From Ectocarpus siliculosus (taxonomy: Eukaryota > Sar > Phaeophyceae > Ectocarpales > Ectocarpaceae), in contig FN648709.1 in the NCBI GenBank assembly GCA_000310025.1, positions 45,886-77,487 on the forward strand: a DNA stretch of 31,602 nucleotides. The letters are read 5' to 3'. Positions within the stretch are counted from its first letter, which is position 1; every line of letters starts with the position of its first letter. Shown piece by piece: positions 1 to 11,000 of the stretch. The notes below the pieces were generated by a model. It saw only the letters and a program-made list of their open reading frames with translations. It had not been told where the DNA came from and did no database searches. A program made the position numbers and the translations under genes.

Positions 1-3000
1 TTTTTGGAGGAAGCGGTAGGGTGTGCCCCGGATAATTACCCCCCTCACCCCCCCCCCCCCCCCCCTGTTTTGTTTTGGGCTATCTGTTGTTGAATTGGGT
101 GGTATTGCTCACCCTCTCTCCGCGTGCTTGCGGCCCCCCCAACCCTTGGGGTTTCCTGGGCTTGGCAGGGTACGTGGCAACCCCGATCATTTTTTTGGCC
201 GTGGCCCGGTGTCTTCTGGAAGAGAGATCGTCGTTGCCAGTCAGGTGATGTGATGATCGCACAAGTGCCAATGTGCCGAGCTTATCGTGGCGAGAGGACA
301 AGAGTAGTACTGCTGTACCGATGCTTTGCGATAAACAAACGCGTTTTACACCCTCTGTACCCGCTGCTATCACTACTTTGTTGGTGCTATTGACCGCCGG
401 GTCGATGCCTCATTTGAAGCGGGTCAACCCCCTCCCCCAATGTTGAAAATCTGACCGAAGGCGTCCTGCCTGCCGCACTCACGATGGTACGATGATGTTG
501 TAGCACGACCCAAACCCATTCCCAGGCCCTCTGACTCCAATCTGATGGCCCTTCTGCCGTGCGGGTGGAGTCAGCATCTCCCATGACCACGAGCAACTGT
601 AAATTTCCTAAGGGCGGTAGTAACGAAGCACCTCCCGACCGGGTCATCATGTTACATTGCGGAAGATTTTACTCGACATGCTGACATTCTGGATCGTGAT
701 CCCCTCCCCCCCCCTGTTTCCCTGCTACTGCTGTGCCTTCCTGCCTCAACTGCGGTGCCCCCAGCGGGGGAGTCCATACCCCGGGCTCTGTGTTGGTGAG
801 CTCCTCCCTTGTGGACCGGCTGGGGAAAGACGGTGTTACCTTCGAGGTAGTGGGCTAGGGTATGTAAAAGCGAAGTGGCACTCAGTGGTAGGGCGCGGAA
901 AACGTTCGTCCGTCGGGTGGTGCTGCACGCCGCGGCCGTACATTTTTTTCGCGTTGCTTGCTGTAGGCGCGCATTCTCTACGTGAGAGCCGGGCGGGGTG
1001 TACAGTAGTAGTGTTGTGACTGGTGTTGGGTTCTTCTACGTAGAGCTGAGGGAAGAAAACGCTATTACTTCGTCACGTTCATCCAACGTGGGGGGGGGGG
1101 TCAGGCCAAATGGGGGTTTGTGAACGCCCTGGCCATTGCTGAACATCGGCAAAAACGCGCAAGAGGGCTCCGCGTTCAAAGGTCTTGTGGGAGGCAGGCG
1201 TTCGTATTGGTTGATAATCCCACTTCTGTTCGTTATGTTGTTCCAAGAGAGATAGTGGACAGCGGGCGCGTAACGTTCTTCGTGATGAGGGCAGCGGTAG
1301 AGGTATTCCAATCCCTGACGCACGTACGTGGGAGCAAAGGGTCTCGAAGTTAAGACCGGTGTTGTTGCCTTTACATAGGATGAGTACTAAGAGGGTCAGT
1401 CTTGAGCTTTTAGCTGGAGGCGGGCCGGCCGTAAAGAACCACCAGCCAAGGGTTTAGTCGCTGTTAAGCACGGGAAAGATTAAGCTTGTCGTGTCTACCC
1501 TTGCGGGGGGGTTTCAGAGTTGGGCGATCATGTACACCCCAGAGCTGGCATCGAAAGCAAGAGCAACGCGGCCCAGTATGCATACAACAGCATGGACGTG
1601 TTGTCGTGTTGTGTTGTACTTGGAGGTGGAGAACGGCACAGGCATGCCCCAGGTTTCCAGCCCTCTGCCTCAGATACGCTACGCCACGGGAATCACGCCA
1701 CTATACCCTGGCCAAGGTAGGTGGGTGCTTCGCCGGTGTACCTTCCTGGGAAGGTCCTAGGCAGGCTCTGAACCGCTCACTGGCACGTTGTTGCTTGGTG
1801 CCAGTTCAGCGGGCGCCTTCGATGGCTGGCTGCGGCAGGCAATGCCATGTCGTCCGCAGCACACACGCGAGGGCTCAATCACAATCACCCCCGTCACGCC
1901 AAACTGAAAACCTCTCGGCATCTCCACAACGCGGTGTGCGTAGTCAATACAGGCGGGCCGGGTGTGTGTGGATGGATCGCTTTGGTCAACCGATTGCTCG
2001 CAGAGAATGTCTTTACCAGACAACCGCGGGCTGGAGGGGCTCCGTTCTCTGATCGAACCAACCACCTCACTCCAACGCCCGATCAACAGCCGTTCGGCCG
2101 CAAAACAACCACATTGATTGGACTCTCAAACGAAAGCGAAGCGAGGAAAGGGAACGTCAACATTATCGTTACACGCGTGCCGTCAGCTGTTCAGACGCGT
2201 GCTTAAAGCTCAAAAATGGCGTATGCCGACCGAAACGACCTATTACCCCCACCTCCAACGGTTTCAAAAGTTACAGGCAGGGAAGTTTGTCCTACGCCGG
2301 ACAATCAACATCAACACTCGGCGACATCCTAGCACAGAGAAGCCCACCGCAAAAACCGCGCCAAAAATCATTGAACGGCCGCGACACTCTGGCGAGAAAA
2401 AGAACCAAATGGAGCATAGTGCCGTTGCGTAACCCCATGCAAGCTACCACAAAAGGGGGCGAGGCCATCAAACCATCCTTCCATCACACACCGGACGGGG
2501 GGCGGGCGGAAAAGACCCACCGTGCGGAACCCCTCAAAGCAAACAACACGCACAGCAGCAGCAGCAGCAGCAGCAGTGAAGTGAGAGAAATCCAGTACAG
2601 CACCCGTGCTACAACGATCCGCGTGCAAAATCGTTGCAATCGTTGCACTGCTGAACGCGGTCGTTAGTGTTCCGCGCTTGGGGGCCAGGCATGTGCAAGA
2701 CGCGATACACCCCAAACAGCGTTCCAACTCTACGCGCCGACGGTGCTCCACGAGCCGCACTCACGCCACGACAATATACCGGCACGTGGTAAAAGCCGTG
2801 GCATAGACTTCCCACAAAAAAAAGAAAAACGCACCATCTACTCTAGCCCAGAAAAAGGGCAAAAAGGTCGGCGGACGCACACACCGGGGGAATCGTCCGC
2901 GCCGTCCGCTCCCCCAAATTTTACATGCGTACGAGACACCATAGCCGCTCTTTGCCGCAACCCAAAAGCACGGCAGTCGTGATTAAACTTGGCCAGTAAC

Positions 3001-3135
3001 AACAAAACCGAACAAGCACACCGAGCATTGAACCGGCGGGTCATCTTTATCTATAAGTCGGCCAGATCGCGGATGGTTAATACAGCAAACGGGGCAGCGC
3101 TTCAATCTTCTCGCCCAGCACGCGCACGCCCCCGT
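1..3135. other. Non-coding flank, no supported gene
   Basis: I find no open frame here with a recognisable domain or a convincing chain of phase-matched exons. The open frames present are short and overlap on both strands. The stretch contains a C homopolymer at about 48-65, a G-run near 1089-1098 and a (CAG) microsatellite at 2553-2576. The last few hundred bases should contain the 3' UTR of the light-harvesting gene, which is transcribed leftward and stops at 3136. No clear polyadenylation signal could be assigned. Confidence 0.5.
2553..2576. repeat. (CAG)8 microsatellite
   Basis: Eight uninterrupted CAG units. Read in various frames it would give Gln, Ser or Ala runs, but no supported gene covers it. 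It lies downstream of the light-harvesting gene. Confidence 0.9.
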
Positions 3136-6100
3136 TTAGAGGCCGGTGTACGGGAAGTCGCCGCCGTTGAGAACCGCCTGCGTGGCGATGCCACCGATGG
3201 CGGACATCGCCAAACGGCAGTGCTGGATCTCGTTGAGCTCGTATCTTGCCTTCTTGGCGGGGTTCGAGGTGAGGTTCAACGGGTCCAACCCGAAGTCTCC
3301 TGCGGTAAGTTATGCACCATGCGGGACGAACCGTGGGAAAAAGCAGCCAGGGAGAATGGGGCATGGGGCAAGCAACGGACGGGGGGGGGAAGTGAGCAAG
3401 GAACAGCGACGGTGTCAAGCACGTCAAGGGAGTGTCAGGAAAAAGGGCACGCCACTCGGCGTCTGCTAGCGGCCCGGCCAAGGGAGAAAAAACGAAAAAA
3501 TAACCGAACAACAACGCTGCAGTTCCCATTGTGTAACACGGCACCAATCACAAGGTATAATTGAGACATTGTCACGGTCTAAACGCCTTTCTCCATCTAC
3601 ATGTGTTTTGTCGGGGGGCAGAGTCGCCGCTGGTAGCCCTGCGGACGGTGCGCGGGGTTTGTTGTGGGCGTCTACGCGCCTAGTACGCCGCGAACCGAAA
3701 CCCCAAGACAGACTGCACAGTCAAACACAAACGCAAGCAACAGCCAAAATCTCTCTTCAAGTCAGCCAACACCTGCCCTTCCCTTCCTCTCCGAGACACG
3801 AAGGCGAGTCGACGGTGGCAGGCAACCACCTCTACAGCGCTCTTCGCAGACGCTCGCAAAAAAAACAAAAAAAAACGGACCTGGCTGACGGCCTGACCCG
3901 CTGGCTGCGCCGAAAATAGCGGCACCCCCAACCATCTCCAGGAGAAACACAACCAACAGCAGGAGGGTCATGTTGCCCGACGCGACCATGGGGTCGTGCG
4001 CACCGACGGACTGTGAGATCGCGGCGTACTGGTCCCCGGGGAAGCGGACGCCCTGGTCAACCAAGATCCACCCGACCACTTCGCAGCACAGAAAAGAAGA
4101 AGCGGAGCACGTTCGCAACAAGCAGATACATAAGAAGACGCACGGGCGGAATGACAAAGACCGAGTTCTAGTGCCGCCCGTTTGGGACCCTTTTCGGGGC
4201 GTGCGAGTACTTGCTGTTGACCGCGCGCAGAACATCACGATTGTGTAGTCGTTGCGATTTCTTGGCTGTTGTCTCAAGGTTGCGAGCGGTGCGGAGGGTA
4301 CCGCAGAGGAAGCCTCCCATGCACGCATCATGTGAATCAAGTCTGTACCCAAAGGTACTTGTTTTGTATGAGAACCAGAGTGGTTGCCTTTCAGAAGAAA
4401 TGTTCTTTTTCCTGCTCCCTCCGCTGGACATGGAAAAAAATGCCAACGGTTTTGGTCCGTTTCATCATGGCACACGGCATTCGCTACGCGGCCACTTGGC
4501 GTCCCGATTATTTCACCATGGTCTGTCTGACCCATGGCGTTAGCTTTCTAATGCTTGGTGTGTCAGACCTAGCTAAGCGTTCGGCTTGAGAGGCCCTGGG
4601 TAGTGGATGCTGTATGAGACCAAACACGACCCGAACACATGGAATAGCGCACCCCGCGTGTGGCAGTCTACTTGTAGAGGCAACGCAATGCCCCACATAC
4701 ACTTACGTGTGCTACGGGGGGATCCGTCCCCTGCTACGTGATTCTGCAAAGTGACCACGTCAAAACAGAGGGCTCAAGAATGAATGTACGTACAAAACTA
4801 CAGCAGTAGATGAGGGGGTGTGCACACGCATCCAAGAGGCCACCGTTCTGCTCTGACGCTGCCGCGAAAGTCAACAACCAAAAGGGGGAATTATCGGTGA
4901 CGTTTTCGTTCTCTCCTGCACGGTGTATAGCCGAGGCAAAAGGCGGCAGGCTGTCCAGCATGGAAACTTCAAAGAGATTTCGCTGGTGGGGTGTGGTGTC
5001 GAGTTCAAGATTGACCCGTCCAACGAGAATGATACTTCGTATGTATAATAGTATGAAAGTAAGAGGTTGCACGCCCGATACTTGCAGCTTAAACTACTAT
5101 GCTATGGCCGAATCTCAAGCATGTTCGACAGCAGCGCAGGACAACAAATCCTCCATGTGCTGGTGTAAGGTTTCCCGTACTCCCACGCACCAGCCGCAAC
5201 TACTCAGCAGCAATGACGGTGGCTCGGCAACCACCTACCAAACACATGGTACGTATTCGTTCTAGTGCACATGGTGTACAGTAGTTCGGTTGGGACCTGC
5301 CGAACACGCCCACTCAACCGAGGGGTGACGGGGGAGGGTTGGAGATGAATTAAGGAAAAATAAATACACACACAGAAAGACTACCCATTCGATATATATG
5401 GACATGAATTGTACTGCGCGAGAGCATTGGCGGGGGATTCCGGCGTAACTAATGACAATGATCCATGTGAATGGCCGGGTCCCCGGGTCCTTTTGAGCTA
5501 CTGCTCTACGGTATGGCGAACATGGTAATCCTACTGCTGTTATTAGGCTGCGTTCGCCAGGGGCAAGAGAGATGAACGCGAATTGAGCAACATTCTTACC
5601 CGCTACACGCTTTCGTTGTGCCTCCCCCCCGCCCCCCCGACAGGAAGCCATGCATCTTACCGCTCCTAAGACAGTTGGTCTTGGTTGTGTCAATTCGACC
5701 TGAAAAGCTCACTGGCACATCGAGATCGACATCCACAGCAGTTAAGTAATATTTTTTCATTACAAGTCGAAGTCGTTTACTTCGTCACAAAAACGTCTTG
5801 GCAAACAACATGGTATCCAGGCACGGAGTGTTGTGTCAACACACGAAAGCACACACACACACACACACACACACGCAACACACCTGCGAGCTGAGCGACG
5901 CGGCCGTGCTTAAGCTCCGCCTCGCGCATCCAGTAGAGGGTGTCCACCGGCGATTTGCTTGGCACTCCCTCCTCGCGCATCACGGCTGCCCCCGGTACGA
6001 TGAACTGCAGAGCAAGCGGCCATGACACGACACACACGTTTCAGCAGGCGGGAGCAACAATAGATGGTCTACGTACGCGCACTGGGTACAAATGGAATGA

Positions 6101-7530
6101 GACAAGAGTGGATGAAGGACGGTGCGTTCTGCAGAAACCATTCTCCGGCGCTGTGGCATTATCTCGAACGGGTACAAGTCTTTCAGTGAGTACTAGTATT
6201 AATACTACAGTACAGTACAGTACCTGAAAAAAACAATTACCCCAGTAAGACACACCTGCTCAAACAAGAACAACGCGACTATTATATAATCATGCGCGGT
6301 CGATGGCGCTGCCGCAGCACAGAAAAACTGTAGAACGCAGACACAAACTTCTATTTGTTTGCCTCCAACACGTGTCTCGTGCCGACGGCACCCGCTCGGA
6401 GTCTTGCCAACGAAATCTCGCATCGAGTAAGCCGGGAGAGTGGTTGTGGGCGGTGGACGGTGGACGGTGGACGGACAATCTGTGGAAAGCGGCGGATGAA
6501 ACCAAGCAAACTTACAGCTCCTGCCCACACACCGGAACATGAGGGCATGAGAGAAAAATACACCCCCCCTGCGCCGGGTTGTCAAGATTCGTCACACCTG
6601 CAATACTGCTGAAAGTAGGGAAGTGATTGATAGGCCACTGCTGTTGAGAGCGTGGAGGATTGGCCACATCCATCAACTTAGGGCCGCTGCTGCTGCTGTA
6701 CATGGCTTCATACTACACCAGCTGTTTGCATACAAGGGCATTTTAGAAAAGAACTGCATGACGTGGATGATGTCATCGGGGGCGTGAGCAACAGATGGCG
6801 AGGGAAAAAAGCCTCTGAAACACCGGTGGACTATTAGGGCAAGAGGCAGCAGCTTGTAAAAGGCAAGCATACAACAAATCATCGGGGGTGCTGCTTCACA
6901 TCGTGAGATGAGCTGTCCGGTCGCCGCAATGCGTGAAGTATTGCGTGAATGGCAAGAAGCCTTTTGATTGAATCGCGCGTTTGATCGAAAAAGGCCCAAG
7001 TGAGGTGAAGGGGAAACCCCCCCCCAACATGTTTGAATCGTAGCTGTCGCCAGGACGAAAAGACAGAGCGACCATTGACAGCTAACTAACTCGGAATCTG
7101 AATTTACGCCCACATGTACACACGCCTAGCGTACAGAGGAGGGTGGGCGTCCCAAACAAGACATAAGGGGAACGCACAATGGGACAAGTGGTATCGTCAA
7201 CTCGCTGTCTCTTTCGAGCGTGTCATGTCCCATGTGCTGCTGCTGCCGCTGCTGAGGGAACAACGACAATGGCACATATTTCTCAAGTCCGTACTGCTGT
7301 ACCTCGCTGAAGTCGATGTCGATTTTCGAGAGGCCGAGCGGGTCGAAGCCGATGTCCCCAGGCATAGTCCCGTCCAAGTTCTCCGGCTGCGGCATGAAGG
7401 GGATCGCCTTGCTGTTCGCCATGCTCAGAGCACCCGCGGGGGATCGCGCGGCGCGGTGCATGGGCATCGGCGCCGTGAAGGCACACGCGCCGCCCACGAG
7501 GGCAGCCAGAGAAGCCAAGGTAGTCTTCAT
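3136..7530 (-). CDS. Light-harvesting chlorophyll a/c-type antenna protein, four exons
   Basis: Plastid antenna protein of the LHC (FCP/LHCR) superfamily, which binds chlorophyll and carotenoid in the thylakoid membrane. Exons on the minus strand: 7530-7303, 6004-5884, 4078-3881 and 3299-3136 (stop TAA 3138-3136). Introns are about 1298, 1805 and 581 nt, all GT-AG. Phases agree at each junction (0, 1, 1), and the exons total 711 nt for 236 residues, a normal length for the family. Residues 1-18 form a signal peptide, followed by the ACAF/TAP junction typical of stramenopile bipartite plastid targeting (Phe at the cleavage site). A PGDIGFDPLGLS motif follows near residue 57. Helix 1 has REAELKHGRVA (Glu and His/Arg ligands). 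Helix 2 contains LLEMVGGAAIFGA. A second PGDFGLDPLNL motif precedes helix 3, ELNEIQHCRLAM. ATG at 7530 is chosen because the targeting peptide begins there. The subfamily (LHCF, LHCR, LHCX or other) cannot be fixed from this sequence alone. Cys replaces the usual Gly in helix 3. Confidence 0.95.
5851..5874. repeat. (AC)12 microsatellite at an intron donor
   Basis: Twelve AC units on the plus strand, so (GT)12 in the sense of the light-harvesting gene. It begins about ten bases inside intron 2, directly after the donor at 5883-5882. The intron therefore starts with a GTGTGT-rich run that offers many alternative GT dinucleotides. Confidence 0.9.
6451..6474. repeat. Short tandem repeat, GGTGGAC unit
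   Basis: Three to four copies of a 7-base GGTGGAC unit inside intron 1 of the light-harvesting gene. No function is evident. Confidence 0.7.
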
Positions 7531-8039
7531 AGTGTTGAGGTGCGAGAGAAGTGAGGGTGCTACGAAGTGCTTGGGTATCCACTGGAGTATTAGTTAGCGT
7601 CGAGGGTCGAGATGAGAGAGGTACACACAACAAAATCTTGGGCCTAGAGCATTGAAGAGAGATCCGCATAGCACACGAAAAACATGCAGAGTAGGGGATG
7701 GGGGACCTGATGTCTTGCGCCGTGTCGGAGGGTTCCGAAATTCCGCCGCACTTGGTCAACAATCTCTCCTCTGCTGCGCTGCTGCTCCACCTTCGGGCTT
7801 CAGGAGCACTTGGTACTCGACATGTAGCTGTACCGACTCTCTTGCTGTTCTTCGTTTACCTACCAGCATGGTACACGGTCATCATTGCTCCACCATAGCG
7901 ACCGTCTTTACGTGTTTGTGCTACCAAAGTCTAGCTCGTGGTTTTGGTTCCCATTCTCCCTTTTCACCGGGATCACTTTGCTTCCTTCGAGCGCATCGTC
8001 GTCCTACATGATCATCGGGGTCCAAGCTGGGATACAAAG
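7531..8039. promoter_or_regulatory. Divergent intergenic region between LHC and WD40 genes
   Basis: About 510 bp separate the LHC start codon (minus strand) from the first recognised exon of the WD40 gene (plus strand). The leader next to the LHC start is CT-rich in the gene sense and shows no clear TATA box. The interval must hold the LHC promoter and, unless the WD40 gene is truncated, also the WD40 promoter and its missing 5' exons. No operator-like site is recognised, so its role as a promoter is inferred from gene orientation only. Confidence 0.45.
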
Positions 8040-11000
8040 GTAGTTTGTGCGCCACCGGCAAAAAGTTGATCCCGTTCTACGACTTGCGGAAGGCGGGGAA
8101 GCCGCTCGGGTCAAACCCGGAGACTACATACAAATTCACGTAGTCTACACAACCATTTCGTTTTTTACGATACAAGTACAGCAGTGGGGGGCCCGGTTTA
8201 GCGACCCCTACCGTAGTGTCACGATGAAATATGGTCGCTATTCAGGACATGTCGCTAAACCGGGACCCTCAATAGCAACTAGCGGTCGCTAAACCCGGAA
8301 ATAACGCCCTTTCGTGGGACTAAAGAGGCCTTGTTGCGGAAATATTCTTGACCGGGTGATGTATGCGTCGTATTGCAGCAGTCACATGAAGGTAGAGGAA
8401 AGAAGAAGCACCTTAGGGTGGACAACCGGAGAGTAGTTCCTCTACGGTATGAATTCTAATCAACCAGCAAGGTTGTTCTACCCTCCGAAGTTTGTAGGAA
8501 TGTGTCATCGACAAGTGTACAGAGGGTGCCCTTTGTCTTTTTATGTTACCGCATGCAGAACAATCTGTCCCTACATGTACATAGATCACACAAAACACAC
8601 ACATAGAAGTCCGATCTGCGAATTATGAAAAAACAAAGGCGCAAGAGGGGAAAAAGTTATGGCAACGTCCCTCAAAACACAATAATAAAACACCCCTGCA
8701 TGGCACGGAGAAAGTTCGTGAACGCCCAAGCGGCAAAGAACCTCGCGCTGCTAGTTACTTCATTCTGCTACTGTCGCGTGTTACCGATCATGTTTAACTC
8801 AACATGTCTCTGATGTCCATCTGTCGCGCTGGTTTCGCGGAGTGTGCTTCGATGAACAGCATCTTTGCCTTACCAAGATGGTACGCTACCTCGCTTAGTC
8901 TACGACTCCTCACAGTCTTCAAGCGATCCAAAATGCGACGAAAACTCCGAGTAGGGCGGCGGCGCCATCACCTCCCCACCCCCCGCACCGCCAACTTCTC
9001 CCGCCCCATCTACCTCTATTTCTCTTTTTCGTTTAGTGGATTCGAGACGGATGGGGAAGCCTACATGTTCTTGGATGCACACTCGTGGCAGGTGCGGTGC
9101 ATCCCGATGCCGTCGAGAACCTCCATCTCCCCACACATCAGGTGCAGCGTCCACCGCAGCCACCATGGCAAACATGCCCCTGGGGTGCAGTTCCACATCC
9201 GGCTGTTTGCACAACTCTCTATCGGCGCACGGCACGTTGCGTGTGTGTACGTGTCCCGCGGTCTTGTGTCTTTGTGTGTGGAGGAACGCGGGGTCTCCGC
9301 AAAATTTGAACCGATGGTCGCTATTGCCCGCTGCGAACAGCCCAATAAGTCACTATTGAGGGTTCGACCGGTTTGGCGATCATGTGGTCGCTAAAACGGG
9401 GTGCAGCGGTGTCCCGAGATTCTGGGGTCGCTAAACAGGGCATGTCGCTAAACAGGGGGTCGCTAAACCGGGCCCCCCACTGTATATTGTTTTGAAGTTT
9501 TCCTTGCCGGGACTTGGGCAAAATCGTTGTTTCGCTCATGACACACCCCTTCTGTTCGAGCTGTTGTGTTTAAGCATACTGCCTCGACTTTTGCACTTGC
9601 AGCACGAGAAGACCTTCGGCACAGCTTGACCGCCCACCTTGCCCTTCGACGACCGACTACTACTTTTTCGTCCGTTGATACTGCTGTACGGGGTTTGAGA
9701 GCGCTTGGTGGCGGGTTTGACGTAATTGAGTTTTCGGTCAGGTCGGCCCATGGCCGGCCCATGGCCCGGTTATGCGTTGGCCATGGGGTCGGCCCGTGAG
9801 CGAGTCATGGGCGGGTCATGGCCCGGCCATGGCCCAGGGTCATGATTTAACCCAATGATGTTACCCACTGGCTTGGTGGCGAGGCAGGACCGATTGCTTG
9901 CGGGAAGACGACGGCAAAGACTGCGACTAATGCAACATTAACAAAACCTCCGCGACATCGCGTGCGTTCGATAGTGTGGCTGCCTTTGATATTGCCGTAT
10001 TACGTGCAGGTCCGGTTCCACCCTCGCCAGGGCTCCTTCATGCTCACCGGTTCTGAGGACGGGCTCGTTCATGTGCGATCCGACGCCGACGTCTTGCTCG
10101 GGAGGATGTGAGAAACCTTCTCTGACACATGCACACTGAATTTCTCCTTTCAATATATTTTCGCTCAAAACGGGGCGAAGCTTTCTAAGTATCCACGCCG
10201 ACTAGATACCAGGATGCTGTTGCCGATTTGTCGGGCCCTAGCAATATCGCCAAGATCATCCTTGACGGAACTATATCCTTACGTGACTGGGTTAATTTGA
10301 ATTTTTGTTTTTTCCCCCACAACTGGCTCTCTGCGGTCAAAGATCTTCCAAGCATGCGTGTACACCCATAAATCACGGCGGCAAGGATGGTGCAGCAGTG
10401 GGTCCATGTGTGGGGCTCACAGAGACGGGGACGCGGTATATGTAAGGGTGACGAACAGGAGTACATGCTGTACAGCAGTAGCAGCTATGCGGAGAGAATT
10501 AGACTACAGCAGCAGTAGTTTCTGAGCAGGTGTGCATGCCTGTCTCCGACAGCAACCGCCCGCACAGAGGATGTACCTGTGCAAGCAATACCTGTTGGCA
10601 CATCTTCTCCACCTCATCCTTGGACAGATCATACGGCAAGAGCATATGCTAGCGGCGCTAGATGCGAAGACGCTGACGGGAAACCGCCGCACAGAAGCGC
10701 CAGATCGAAAAAAACGGTCCGCTCATCAGAGAATCGAGACCATCATCCACTATCGCACAAAATGCATAAAAAACGAAATACATTTTACTATTCTGTACTA
10801 CAAATAGAGAGCTGTGATCGGAGCTGTGATCGGACCTGTAGTTTCGAAAACCCTTGCCTTTGAGCGAAATTTTGCACACAGCAGACGAACCACCCTTCGC
10901 TCCCAATACTGGGAACCACACGCACCGCAATCACAACAACATCAAGCACCGAGGCAGTACGTTAGCATCGGCTCCGGTGTGCGCTTTCTCTGCTCTCCCC

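Noticed and set aside
1486-2052. 188-codon open frame on the plus strand
   Set aside because: No domain, Cys/Arg-rich composition, other frames are equally open, and there are no splice-compatible neighbours.
3762-4535. 257-codon minus-strand open frame taken as a single gene
   Set aside because: Only 3881-4078 is coding, as exon 3 of the light-harvesting gene. The rest reads through introns.
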